In this document: positions 49,440-61,439 of the stretch, piece by piece
How the letters are laid out: every line of letters starts with the position of its first letter
Position numbering within the stretch: the stretch's first letter is position 1
NCBI GenBank assembly: GCA_002105175.1
Contig: MCGE01000008.1
Location: forward strand, 372,001-436,000
Source: Absidia repens
Lineage: Eukaryota > Mucoromycota > Mucoromycetes > Mucorales > Cunninghamellaceae
DNA length: 64,000 nucleotides
Direction: 5' to 3'
The notes under the pieces: model-generated
Database searches by the model: none
What the model saw: the letters and a program-made list of their open reading frames with translations, nothing else
Told to the model about the DNA's origin: nothing
Program-made: the position numbers and the translations under genes

Positions 49440-49760
49440 CTGCCTGAAAACAATGCCTCCAGCACGGTCTTGTTTTATTGATATGAGTGTTAGAGTAGGC
49501 ATAGTGACCCCTTTCATATCAAGTGACCTGGAGCTGCCAATCGATCGCTCGGAAAGACAGTTTGGCACATTTGTATGCATCATAAATCGGCCATTGAAAA
49601 ATCATGAGTTTGGTTTTATTTTTATTGTGGCAGGGTTGCTAGCCAAAAAAGCAGAGGAAAAAGCTATGCAGTACTGTACAGTGCTGAAGAGACGGCTTCA
49701 TTCACAGCAAAGCATATCTTAATTAATATCACTGGTCTGTAGGTAATAAAGTGTCTCCAA
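49440..49760 (+). repeat. Dispersed repeat family, copy F (left-arm fragment)
   Basis: Carries only the far-left block: ATTGATATGAGTGTTAGAGTAGGCATAGTGACC followed by TTTCATATCAAGTGACCTGGAGCTG (49478-49540, given here in part), matching copies A, D, E and G at the same position. Core and central element are absent. CAGTACTGTACAGTGCTG at 49668 is a palindrome-like sequence also seen near copies B, D and I. Confidence 0.55.
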
Positions 49761-50078
49761 CAATATCACGGTGATAGGGGAGAAAACTGTCCCAGTCATC
49801 TATTTTTTGGGGTTTAATAGCAATAAATCCATCCACTCGATTCACAAATAATATTACATTATTATTTACAAAAGTTATATAAATGCAATTTTAATACCCT
49901 TTTTATGTTGCTTCAAATACGTATCCAGTAGGAAGCAGAGCGAGGTTCAAGCACCACCTGTCAACGGAGTTTGAAAGGATGACGATGTTTTTCCATCTTT
50001 TTTTTTTCATCCCTTTGGGCCGTACCTTTCTTCCTTCTTTTTCTTTCTTTTTCTTTTTCATCAATAATAATCACAAAT

Positions 50079-51320
50079 ATGGGCGAATCAAGAACTGAGT
50101 TATTATCCTGGTGAATGATCTTTTACAAATCAACTATACAAAGGTTGAACAAGCTGGCACAGGTAAGCTACAAAAATCATATCTTCTTCATCGCGTACTT
50201 CCTAATTCATTCTTCATCCTTTTCTTCATCTGCAATTTTTTTCCCTTCTTATATTATAGGATCTGCCTACTGCCAAATTATGGACTCTATCTATGGTAAG
50301 TTATGAAAGATATGTACCTGTATAAATTTTGATATGTATCCTCACCTTGTGTGTTTATTTGCGAAAAAGGTGACGTTGCGATGAACAAGGTCAAGTTTGA
50401 TACAAGACAAGAGTATGAATATGTGGGAAACTTCAAGGTGCTCCAAAATACCTTTGACAAGCATAAGTAAGTTATCCCAAATCGCTCATAAGCAAACAAT
50501 ATGATACTTATATATATATATATCATTCCATTATCACTGCCGTCTCTAGGATTGACAAGGTAAACATATGAAATAAACTGGAAATATGGGCTGTAAGACG
50601 TTGAAAACAAGGTATTAACCTTTATTATATCGTATTTGTTTCTATAGATTATCCCTGTGGATAGATTGATGAAATGCAAATTCCAAGATAATCTCGAATT
50701 CATGCAATGGGTGAAACGATTCTGGGATCAAAACTTCCCTGGGGGCGTGTACAATCCATTGGCTCGTCGCAAGGGTGGTTCTGGTGGCGGTGGTGCAAGT
50801 GGGGCTACTAAGTCAGCTGTTGGACGTGGAACTGCGGCATCAAGGACTACCTCTGGAAGCCGTACAGCAGCATCTGCTGGTGCTCGTAGTGGCAGTCGGG
50901 CCGCCGCAGGTGGAGGTGCCTCTGGACGAACTTCTGCTGGCGTGGACAATCAATCAGCAACCCAGATCATGAACCTGAACAAGCAAATCAATGAGCTCAA
51001 GATGACTGTCGACGGTTTGGAAAAAGAACGTGACTTTTACTTTGGCAAGCTACGTGATATTGAAATCCTGGTGCAAGATCAAGTGGAAGCGGCTGAAGTC
51101 CAAGCGGATGATCATGAAATCGCAGCTCTCAAGGAAATTCAAACTATCTTGTATAGCACTGAAGTAAGATTTTGATCCCCTGCCCCTCATTCATATCATA
51201 AAACTTATGAAACTCACTATCTCTTTTTTTTTTCTTTGAACTTGAAAGGATGGATTTGAAGTTCCTCCCGAAACTGAACTAGAAGAACAAGAAGTTTATG
51301 ACGAAGATGAAACATTTTGA
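50079..51320 (+). pseudogene. BIM1: EB1/Bim1 microtubule plus-end tracking protein, with apparent 1-base frameshift in exon 1
   Basis: Six exons (50079-50162, 50260-50295, 50370-50466, 50550-50559, 50648-51163, 51249-51320). The calponin-homology domain is nearly identical in pattern to yeast Bim1: [70 protein letters not shown] Gly/Ser/Ala/Arg linker and the EB-homology coiled coil ([27 protein letters not shown]) follow, and the tail is acidic. Exon 1 reads TCC TGG TGA at 50107-50115: the frame for SW and the frame for NDLLQ differ by one base, as if a GGG had become GG. Everything else is intact, so an assembly error in the G run is at least as likely as a real lesion; the type is pseudogene only because the read sequence does not give a full protein. 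EB1 proteins bind growing microtubule ends and guide spindle positioning. A 10-nt exon is present. Confidence 0.85.
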
Positions 51321-51939
51321 ATTTCTGCCTTCAAGAAATAATACCATTTTCCATCTGCTCATTTTTTTTATTTTACTTTTTTGGTTACCTAGTCATTATT
51401 CTTTTTTTTTTTTTATGGATTCCCCCTTCCCTTTATTTTTATTTGATCCCCCTACCATTTTTTATATCTATTGTGTGTATATGCGTGTTTATCATAATAC
51501 GTATTTGATACATAAGACTCCATCCCCCATATTAACGTAGAATATTTGGCATTATATTTGAACAATAAAAAAAAGCTTCTGCATCGTGATTTTGATTTAT
51601 GGAATGTGTTGATGACTTTAGGACAATGGTTGAGTGTAGTGCTGTGAAGAGCATATTGGTAGACAATTTGACTGATTATTATAGACAAAAACTGATATTT
51701 CATCGCCTTAGATTTACTCGTATTATCAGATAGAATCAATAGTGATATAGAAGCAACAACTAAATCAAATAGTACGTCAAGTTTTGAGCAAAAGTTTTTG
51801 TGCAAAGGTCAACGCGCCAATAGCAAGTGTCATCATTAAATACAAAGTTAAATACAGCAAATGATGGACTCATTGAAGTTCAGATTGCTCCTTGTCGTAA
51901 GTGAAAAAGGGGCAAGTTTCCGAGTGCCGGGACCTTTTT
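51321..51939. other. 3' flank of EB1, no supported gene
   Basis: T-rich 3' region with AATAAA at 51564-51569, then AT-rich sequence up to repeat copy G. No gene seen. Confidence 0.45.
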
Positions 51940-52895
51940 TTTTTTTGAAGTGTGGGTTTCGATAGAATGGGATTAAACTCCTCCACTATTCACCAATGAG
52001 GTTCAAGACACCAACTGGATATATATAAAATAACCTAATTTAGTGAAAACGAAAATACCTTACAAGGGAAGCCTACTCCGGCGGAAAGCCTAGGTTGATT
52101 GATATAAATAGTAGAGCATGAGTGGGCCAGTTTCATGTTAAGAATCTAATACTGCCAGACAGTCACTACATAATGCTTTAAGGGATAGGGGGGGGGAGAA
52201 AATAGCTATGGTGGGTAAACTAGAGAGCAAGTGGTTCATAAGGTGCTTATAAATACAGCTGTAATAATGGTTTTACACATTAGTCAGTGGGTCAGACTAT
52301 GTCAAATAAAAAAAATGTTTTATTGAAAAGTATTGACATCTATTAACTAAAAGAGCGAGCTTTATTGTAAGAAGGGATCCAATGAAGGTAGCATAAGGGA
52401 GAGTATTGCGTGAACTGAAAAATGGTCAATACTAAATCAAAGGGGCGATAGTAATAGCGTTCTATTGTGCAAAAAAGTGAGAGACATATTTCATTGAAGG
52501 ATGTAAAAATAGACATATTTTATTCAGATCTTGATACAAACTATGACAAACTATCACTAAACTAAGTTAATGAAGGCTCCAAAAACCAACTAAACTAATG
52601 GTGGTCCTTCTCCCTGAATCCAAAATGAAAGGCTTCTCCATGCATGTTGTCATCCCTGATCTGGAAACCCTTCTAAACTAGACCTGACACTAATCTAAGA
52701 TCACCTTAATCACATAGAGGCTACGATGATGAAGAAAAAGAAAAGAATGGGGAAATGAAAAAGGGAAGAAAGAGACGAAAAAAAAAAGGAGTAAATAAGA
52801 AATTCACGTGGGCGGCATTTGAAATATATTTTTGTGTGGTTGTCTTACAACACGACTTGCGACCACTCCAACTTTTTCATTATCATCCAATAAAA
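51940..52895 (+). repeat. Dispersed repeat family, copy G
   Basis: Left blocks: GTTTCGATAGAATGGGATTAA near 51956, GATTGATATAAATAGTAGAGC at 52090, TTTATT at 52318-52323 and 52507-52512. Core at about 52600-52720 (GAATCCAAAATGAAAGGC). CACGTGGGCGG at 52805-52815. The right arm is truncated to about 80 bp, ending near AATAAA 52889-52894. Confidence 0.8.
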
Positions 52896-54079
52896 GTGCC
52901 AATTTCTAAAACAAGCCACTGCTTTTTTGAGACGTAGTGAGGTGATCAGTTGTGTTACGTACGAGATCAAGTGATGCTAATCTCATGGAAGATTAAAAAG
53001 GGGATATATCACTCATTTAAATCGACTTGATCCCTTTTTCTTATAAAAATCGAATTCTGAAGATGGTAGTTAAATGGGACGCTTTATCATTGGTAGAAGT
53101 TTGTCCAACCCACTAACCAACTTTCCAAAAAAAGCAGATCATAGTTTTTATTGGTCAAAATAAAAACGATTGATGGTAGGTAGATAGGCCACTTGGGGCT
53201 ACCAAAAAAGTCATAGATTATTATTGCTCGTTTCTAGGACAGTTTGGATAATAGGTCTAATCCCCTAAATCAGGTTTAAGTCTGGGCTGAAAAATGATAC
53301 TTTATACACTTTTTACGGTGCCCTGAGTTTTTATTAAAGAAGAATCATGAAAATTTTGAAGCCGACTCGCCAATAGGTTCCTTGACTGGTGATGTATGTA
53401 TATAGGGTGCTCTATGCTTGTCCAACAAAAAAAAAAAAAAATACTTATCATATGTATGAAGTTTTATATTTGGTGTGCATTGATGCTCACTAGTATTAGT
53501 CATAATCACCTCACTTTTTTTTTTTTTTTTTACTAACGTACTGTCCACCTCTTTGAATAAATGAAAGTAGTTGTTCCATGTATACTACAGCGAATACGGT
53601 GTAGTAGGATTGTATGCTATGTATAGATGAAACCTACTCACTGTATTCAATGTCGCTCGTTTAAAAGACACAGATGTCGTCCTCGCTTGATTCCCCTCTT
53701 TTCCACGTCGTAACCGCAACAAGTCATAGTTAGTTTGTAGTCCCCTTCTATTCCACTCCATTAAAAAACCGTCAGAAGTCTGAAGTAGAAGCTATTTATT
53801 GAGTAATGATAATAACTCTAAAACAACAATACAAACTTTACTACTAATACTACCACCGTCGTGAAAAAAAAAAAATGGATGTTTGGCTAGCTTTTTTGGT
53901 CATCGTTGTTGCTACTGGAGCTCAGTGAAGCTATCTATTCATGCAATAAAATAAAACATTAAGCAATCGAATGGTTAAGCGAGCTTATTTTATATTTCGT
54001 ATGAAAAAGGAAAAGGCAGTGACAAGAAAGAAAATGAGGGGAAAAAAAGGGGGAGGGTGTTGCAGTACGTAAAACCGAA
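52896..54079. other. Intergenic, no supported gene
   Basis: AT-rich DNA between repeat copies G and H with A/T runs at 53428-53440, 53515-53531 and 53864-53874. No gene or RNA recognised. Confidence 0.45.
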
Positions 54080-55402
54080 TAGAGACTAAGGTGTTTTATA
54101 CAGGAGGATAAACCGGCTGCACAGTCTAAGTATTAATATCAATGGGAGATCTGAAATAAGGTTGTTTGATATTACATAGCCTAAGCTATTGTCAATCGCA
54201 GGGATCCTTGGGGTAGTCATTCTGGATGAACTAGAAAGCAGTTGTTTGATAGATCCCGTGTCAGGCAACTAAACAATCGACTTTCCTCGTCATTCTATGG
54301 GACAGATATTGTAAAATAACAAGTATATATTTTATTGGAGCATATAGAGTAGATACTAATAAGCTAAAGGAGTTGGGTTCATTGTAACAAAGGATCTACT
54401 GGTGATGAAATGAAGAAGACTAGTGGGAGATCTGAAGATTAGTCAATACTAATTTCTAGGGGAATTTGTAAAAATATATCTGATAGTCCGCATAAGGCAT
54501 GAAAAAGACTTGAGTGATGTCTTTCAATGAAACAGAGCAACAGCTAACACCAATGTAAAAATTACAATGCTAGCACAAAAGGGATCTATTGCACGACATG
54601 AAAGAGACTAATGGGACATTTTTCATTGAAGCAAGTAAAAAAAAATTATTCAGATGTTGATACAAACTATGACAAACTATCACTAAACTAAGTTAATGAA
54701 GGCTCCAAAAAGCCAACTAAACTAATGGTGGTTCTAAATCCAGAATCCAAAATGAAAGGGTTTCCCCACGCATCTTGTCATCCCTGAGCTGAAACCCCTT
54801 CTAAACTAGTACTGATACTAATCCAAGTCCAACATAATATCTAGAGGCAACAATTATGAAAAAAAAAAAAGAGAGAAAAGAGGGAGTGGGAAAAAAATAA
54901 GAGTTGGGGATAAAATAAACATTCACGTGGGCGGGGTGTGAAACAGTTTTTGTCATGAAAAAATAGATACCTTTCTTTTTTTTTGGCTTCGCTTCGTTTT
55001 GTAACAAACAGCCGCAAACACAATGTTCAACCTGATTGATCACTACTCATGACATCCGCTACCACCATTTAACGCTGGTAGTACCATGGTTCTCTTATCA
55101 TAATGCATTTGCACTCAACTGGGAGCCGCACAGATTAGTTTAGTTTATCTCCTTCACTGTAGAATAGTGTGTCGCATCATGCTTTAGCTTACACTCGTAC
55201 TTGTATTATGATAATGCCTTATGTTAAGTTTATTTCACAAGAATACATCTTTGATCCACGATGTTCAGCCCCCCCCTCCCGATGCTGTCCGACGTATTCC
55301 ATTCTCACCGCCTTAATAACCCCATATTACGATGGGTGCATATTACCGTCATTAGTTTAACTTAGTGTTAGCAACCATAGTTTATGTTTACAAATAAATA
55401 AA
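54080..55402 (+). repeat. Dispersed repeat family, copy H
   Basis: Left arm: TATATTTTATTGGAGC block near 54324-54339 and degraded TATTCAGATGTTG at 54646. Core at about 54730-54840 (GAATCCAAAATGAAAGGG). CACGTGGGCGG at 54924-54934. The right arm contains TGTAGAATAGTGTGTCGC at 55158 and ends in overlapping AATAAATAAA at 55393-55402. Confidence 0.85.
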
Positions 55403-55588
55403 ATATTTCTTGTCTTTTTGCCATTAGTCTCCATCACATATTTAACTGATGTGCCAAATGATTGGCTAGAAAAATGCAGATGTATAAAGAGAAGTAGTAA
55501 AAAGATATGAGTTTATTAAATAAAATGATAATACAATACAACTAGCTATAAATAATTTGATAATAATAATAAATTGTCTAGTGCGCCA

Positions 55589-57230
55589 TCATTGAGATGA
55601 CTTTTTGCCGAAACGACCCCAAAGATAGACTACGATGGCAAAAACCAAAACAAGCGCATGGCCAATACCAAGTAGTAGGAAGGGAGCACCTTTCATCCAT
55701 CGATCAAACAAGACACCACCCAGTTTAGATAGTACAATAATACCGAGAGCACCAAAGAAGGAGTAAGTACCTGCCACACTTCCTCTGGAATCTACAGGGA
55801 CATGATCGCCACCCACCATTGTAAGACCAGAAATAATCATACCTATAATAAACTCAGTGTAAGAAACATGTTCACGATAGATGACAAAAGTTAATGTGAC
55901 TAATGGGGAGGGGCTTGCTTACCATATTGACCAATACCAATCAGAACAACAAGTGCCATGCTTGCTTGAGATGTGGGGTCAATAGAAAAAGAAAAAGGAA
56001 GACAACCACCAGCACCTAAAACAAAGTAAAATGTGAGTCAAAGGTACACATTTGTGAAACTTTTTTTTCAAAAGTCTTACCAATGAGACCAGCCATGATA
56101 ATTGGGAATTCCTTAGGCATCCATTCCGATCCGGCGGCGAAAAAGGGGCAGGCGACCAAAGCAACTGATTGAGCAATACCAGTCAATGTTCCAGATGTGG
56201 CAGCTGATGTGTAACAGGGGGAGCCTACTTCACATACACCATTTTCAATATAGTACTGTGTGATCCAAAGACTGACAAAATTACTGATGATGATTTCGTC
56301 GGCACGGGCAAAGAAGCTGGTGGTATAGCCCAACGCAATTCGTGGATCCTTGGCGGCCAGCACCCCGATTTTGATCTTGATGATAAAATCAATAACACCA
56401 CGACCAAGATAACCACACCATCGAAGCAAGAAGAAAGATGAAGAACCTGGTAACAATTCCTTCCCATGACCATCGCCATGGCTCTTTTCGGCAACAGATT
56501 TCACTAGAGGAGATTTCGGTAAAACGAAGTAGAGCATAATACCAATGAAGATAGTACATCCGCCAATGACGCCAAATGTAATGTTGAGCGACTTTGTATA
56601 GTCTTGATAAATCTTGTTGAGATCCGAAGGCACCATAAATAAGACAAAGACAGAGAAAATAGCACCAAGACCGGAACTGATACCAAGCATACCGGAGGCA
56701 AGTCCACCTTTACCGTTGACAACTTCAATAAAGAATGCAGCCATCATGGATGTGGTTGCTGCTGTGCCCGCGGAAAAGACCATACGTAAAATCAAAAGAG
56801 AAGGATAAACATTGGTTGCGTAAGGGTAACAGATGCAAGGAATACCCATGAGAATAAGACCAATAGACATGACTGTCCTTTTTTCATGATAATCAGAGAA
56901 TACACCCCATATAACAACAAAGACCAAGGAAACAATTTCAGAATATAGCGCAAGAGACCCGGTGATATCCCCAGTTTCATGTGATACAGCAGTGATTCGG
57001 ATTAAAATATAGAAGGATTGTGCGGCGGCAATAAAGACAATGATGGCAATGGGGGTGAAGACGCCAATAAGCAAAAAGAAAAATTGTATCGGATGAGCAT
57101 GTGGTGCAAGTGGGACAAACCATAAGAATTTGCGGGGTGCCTTTAATGGTGATGTGGATTTGTTGCTGACCGTTTCTACATCCGTATTTGCTGAATAGGA
57201 CGACTCGATCACTTGTGTCTTTTCGTCCAT
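55589..57230 (-). CDS. Major facilitator superfamily transporter, substrate unknown
   Basis: Three exons (57230-56081, 56015-55923, 55842-55589) encode 498 residues. After a 48-residue hydrophilic N-terminus there are about twelve hydrophobic segments (for example FFFLLIGVFTPIAIIVFIAA, GLILMGIPCICYPYA, GCTIFIGIMLYFVLP, FLLLGIGHALVLVFAIVVYLW). The loop between helices 2 and 3 reads WGVFSDYHEKRTVMSIGL, the MFS signature-A position (G-x3-D-x2-[GR]-x-[RK]-[RK]), and a long central cytosolic loop splits two six-helix halves. Substrate cannot be told from sequence; no drug- or sugar-specific motif is seen. The C-terminus is short and basic (WGRFGKKSSQ). Confidence 0.88.
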
Positions 57231-58182
57231 TTCAATTGTATATGTGATCTTTTATGGTGACAATGATTGCCGATATGTTCTTTGAAAAAAAAAAATTGAA
57301 GGGAATATTTTTTTTTCTAAAGTTAAAAAAAAAAAAAAAAAAAAAGAGACGGAAAGAAAAGCGAAGAAAAGCGCGCAGGGTCAACTGTGCTTTTCACTCT
57401 TGTACGGAGTTTGAATCCATCCATCCATTCGGTCGTGCCCACTCCTCTCTCGATCTGATAAGATAATAAAAAGTGAAATGTCATTTTTGCACCTCAGATA
57501 TAGACTATAAAGATACTACTTTTCAATGACGATTACAAAATATGCAACCATTATCGCTTGGCATTTTTTTTTTTTTTTTTTTTTTTTTTACACGGGGTAA
57601 AATTTCAACTTTCAAAAGGGATATATCCCTCTACATTTACGTTGGTGAAACAAACGGATCAAAGAACACGATCTCTATTCCCAGATTTCCCTTATTTCTT
57701 TTTTTTGTGCTTTCATAACTTTCAATCTCCACTTTTATATACTTCAGGTGATAGTATAAAATAAAGAATGTATCACAATTTTGTACACATTCATAAAAGC
57801 GCGAGAAAAACGACAAATGATATTGATACTGATTCCATTGATCATGAGAAAGAAATTGTAAACTAATTGTGTGTGTATGTGTATGTGTATGCGGATCGTG
57901 CGGAAAGGTACAATAAAAAGTGAGAAACGGTTCCTGGAATAGAAGCATCGCGGTAATAATCATATGAGAAACATGTAAGAGTCCAAAAAAAAGAAAAAAA
58001 TAAAGAATGTATAGAATCTGATAATGAACCCTTTCCCCCAGCACTTGTGTTACCGATTGGATGCCGAGTAAGCGCTCATTGTCCATATGTGCTGCATCTG
58101 ATAAAAAAATAAACGAAAAAAGGGATGTAGGCGGTGGTTGAATTAGTAATGCTGACCTTCATTTTTTTTTTTTTTGCTTCTC
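57231..58182. other. Divergent intergenic region, no supported gene
   Basis: Between the MFS transporter and the small GPI-type protein. Contains A- and T-runs (57327-57345, 57564-57589). A 149-codon minus frame (58086-57637) crosses a GT-type repeat and is Phe/Tyr/His-rich; it has no recognised homology. Confidence 0.45.
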
Positions 58183-58188
58183 TATAAA
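58183..58188 (+). promoter_or_regulatory. TATA box for the small secreted protein
   Basis: TATAAA 95 bp upstream of the ATG at 58278, after a T15 run and followed by a CT-rich leader. Confidence 0.5.
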
Positions 58189-58277
58189 GTTTCTTCGAAT
58201 TTTATTTCCATCACCTTTTTTTTCACTTAATACTTCTTTCAACTCGAAATCAACTTTCTTCTTAATCAAAAAAAAAA

Positions 58278-58941
58278 ATGCGTTTGTCTCTTCTTGCTCT
58301 CGGTGCTGCATCATACGTTGCTGCTCAAAACTGTAATCCTACTTACAATGTCGCTTCTTCTGGTGATTGTATGAAGCAATGTTCAATGGTAAGAACCAGA
58401 AAAAAAAAATTGGACCCCTTTCTCCGCAAAACCTTATACGTGATCCAACAAAACATTGATTTATTTATTTTATTTTATTGGTCCTTAGGATGCTGGCAAG
58501 TCTATCTACAGTGATTATACTCTTGATCCTGCTTCCCCCAACTTTATCAAGTCTTTGAGCTCAAGCTGTTACAAGGGTAAAGCATAATAACGAAAAAAAT
58601 GCGGACTTGGGATATTAACGTTTTTTTTTTTTTCTTTGAATCCAGGTACCCCCGATTACATTGCTTTCATGACCAGCGCTGGTACTTGTTGGTTGAAGTG
58701 CGACAAGAAGCAACAAGATGACTATACTCAACGTGAATTTAAGGAATCTTGCTCCTGGTACAATGAACACAAGGATGACACCTGCAATGCCTCTTCTGCT
58801 TCTGGCTCTTCTGGCAATTCTACTGCCTCTTCCTCGGGATCTGGTGCCAACGCTAGCCAAAGCACTTCCGGCTCCAACCACCTTAAGGCTACCGGTATCG
58901 TTGCTGGAATGGCTGTTGGTGTTTCTGCTTTACTCCTCTGA
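58278..58941 (+). CDS. Small Cys-containing secreted protein with GPI-anchor-like tail
   Basis: Three exons (58278-58388, 58489-58576, 58646-58941) encode 164 residues. A signal peptide (MRLSLLALGAASYVAAQ) is followed by a mature domain of about 100 residues with eight cysteines (NCNPTYN, SGDCMKQCSM, SSSCYKG, GTCWLKCDKKQ, ESCSWY, DTCNAS). A Ser/Gly/Ala-rich linker and a hydrophobic C-terminal tail (TGIVAGMAVGVSALLL) suggest GPI anchoring. No named family recognised; the layout is common among fungal wall or effector-like surface proteins. Its Ser/Ala tail resembles that of the chitin deacetylase in composition only. Confidence 0.85.
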
Positions 58942-59739
58942 TCGTACTTAGAATATTTATCCCCCCTTACTTTATCATCATTAATCATAGTTATACACTG
59001 ATCAATCAATAGTAATAAAAGTTTATTTTGGAACATACACAGCATTGTCCGTGGGAAGACTTTAAGCAAAAAGTAATAGACTTCGTTTTTAGGTGGTCTG
59101 GCGCCTTTTTTTTTCTTTTTCGGGAGTATAGTCTGTTGCTTTTTTTATTATTTTTGGATGTGTGGGTTGTCGCTACTTTTTTTTTTTTGGAGGCAAAATT
59201 TGATATGGTGCCTTTCATCCAGAACTGTCACTATTTAAACTCAGATTTGAAGACTTATAACATTCTGATAAATATAAAACATCTCAAAATTAACTTCAGC
59301 AATAATTTCTAGAGCTTTGAAAACGTTCACTGAAGTTTATACTGCTTACGTGCCCTGCAAAAAAAAAAAAAAAAAGACATTATAAGCATTCAAAGTCAGT
59401 CGTGTGTTTAGAAATATTAACTGGTGAGCCATGAAATTAAAATGATCCTGGACAGGGAAATTTTCCCAAAATGGTAAGGTCTTTATATAAGCAGTGATGA
59501 ATGAATATTGGTCCTATTCTACACAGTTTATGCAGAAGGTTCTGAAAGCTATTTGTTCAGAAACTATTCACCTAGCGTCACAGAAGTCATCATTATATAT
59601 AGCATAATACTAAATTCATATTTTAACAAATATATGTTATATATACATACTATGCATACTATACATACTATACAGTACGGTGAATATATATTATACATAT
59701 TGTTCAATATTAGATGGGTCGGATAAAAGAAGTTAAGGG
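58942..59739. other. Intergenic, no supported gene
   Basis: 3' flank with AATAAA at 59014-59019, T-runs (59108-59116, 59179-59188), and an AT-rich block with repeated ATACATACTAT/ACAGTACGG near 59640-59680. No gene seen. Confidence 0.45.
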
Positions 59740-60670
59740 TTAAAAAAGGAGTATAATTTATTGAGGCATAAGCATAAACTATGGAAGTCAACGGCAATCA
59801 ATGGATCTCGAGCTAACATGAGAAGGTGAGTGAAGAGACATGTGGGGATTGATCAATACTAATATAAAAGCACGGCGGTAAAAAGGAAGCTACTATACTG
59901 TAAAAGACAGAAGAGAGAATAATAATACATATGTTATTGGACCGCAATAACGATCAACACTAGTGTATAAGGGAGATGGTGAAAAAACGGGATCTACTGC
60001 AATATAGTTTAGAGGAACTAACTGGATATTTTTTCATTGAAGCAAGAAAAAGGAGATATGTTTTATTGGAATACACATTCAAACTATGACAAAATAATAC
60101 TAATGTAAGCTAATGAAGGTTTTAAAAAGCCAACTAATGGTGGTCCTAAATCCTGAATCCATAATGAAAGGGTTTCCCCATGCATCTTGTAATCCCTGAG
60201 CTGAAACCCCTTCTAAACTAGTCCTGACACTAATCTAAGCCCATTATAACACCACGGACACTACAGCTGTGAAGAATTGAGGAAAGAAAAAAAAGAGAGA
60301 GTGAGAGAAATATTAAAATTACGGAGTAAATAAGACATTCACGCGGGCGGTGTTTGAACCGACTTTTTAGTCACTCTGGCAAGTATTTTGCTGTCCATCA
60401 CAAAAAAAGGACCCACTCCTTCTTTTTGGCCTCTCTTCTAATCTCTTCCCCTACCCCTTGTGATCAAGAGAAAGCAACTTGACCTAGTTTAGCTAGCTCC
60501 ACCTTCCCTTATATAATAGTATGTCATTTATTGTAGAATATCATAATTTCTCCTACCAGCCACTTCACCGCAGAAGAGTTGTCACTCGTCGTAAAATTGC
60601 TTACGCCTTTAGTTTACCTTCCGTTATATATATTCTACAATTAAAAAATATTTATATTCCTTCAATAAAT
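59740..60670 (+). repeat. Dispersed repeat family, copy I
   Basis: Left arm: TTTATT at 59756-59761 and 60061-60066 followed by GGAATACACATTCAAACTATG. Core at about 60140-60260 (AATGAAAGGGTTTCCCCATG). Central element CACGCGGGCGG at 60340-60350. The right arm contains TATAATAGTATGTCATT near 60512 and ends at AATAAA 60664-60669. Confidence 0.8.
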
Positions 60671-61439
60671 GTCTTCGATAGTTTATGACGTAATAAAAAA
60701 TGGGTCTAAGTGATAGAAATAGCTTGACCTCCAAAGCAGTTTGATATACCTGCATACCCTTTTCATTTTTCAGATCCAGGAATCTACTCCCACGATCATC
60801 TTCCCTCAGAACCAGAGAACTTCCCCTTATTATTCTACTTTTAAGACACAGATACCACAATAAAAATATAGCCCATATGATATTACAAAGAAATGCTGCT
60901 GTTACTCAATGTCTGCATTATTGAAAAAAAAACCTAGCTTTTTTCAGTACTATTATATCGATAAGAAAAAAATGTTTACGTCGCTCAGGTCCTACTTCAT
61001 CAGTACAGTGCCACAAAAATAATCACTTTCATTTGCTCTATGGTATGTCTAGGTCACGAGCTTAAAACTTATCACATTGTACTAGCATAAACTACCCAAC
61101 TGCTAACATGCCCTGTCTATTTTAATATAATTACTGCTGACAATTAGTATATATGTGTATGTAGAAAAGCACAGATTCTGTGCGTGTCTGTGTATGTGTG
61201 TATGAAAAATCAAACATATTTTGTATAGATATCTACCCAGGTCAATGCCGACCATTTTTAGTATAATGCCGACCAAGTGGTGCTCCTCGCCAAAAAAATA
61301 AAAATATTGACTAACCGTTCCCCTTTTTTTCCTATACTGTCAGCGGGGAGGCCCTAAATACTGGCAAAACACATTAAAAATGATTAATGATACACCTCCC
61401 TTGGCGTGACCCATGCCAGTGACCCACATCAGAAACACA
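60671..61439. other. Intergenic between repeat copies I and J
   Basis: AT-rich, with a GT-rich patch near 61145-61205 and imperfect direct repeats (AATGCCGACCATTTTTAGTAT, AATGCCGACCAAGTGG) at 61242-61280. No gene seen. Confidence 0.45.

Noticed and set aside
57637..58086. 149-codon minus-strand open frame
   Set aside because: Its His-Thr run comes from a GT-type repeat and the rest is Phe/Tyr-rich without homology; I could not find neighbouring exons that improve it.
10742..60200. Hairpin GGGTTTC/GAAACCC in the repeat core
   Set aside because: Substitutions in copies D, E and J break the stem without compensating changes.
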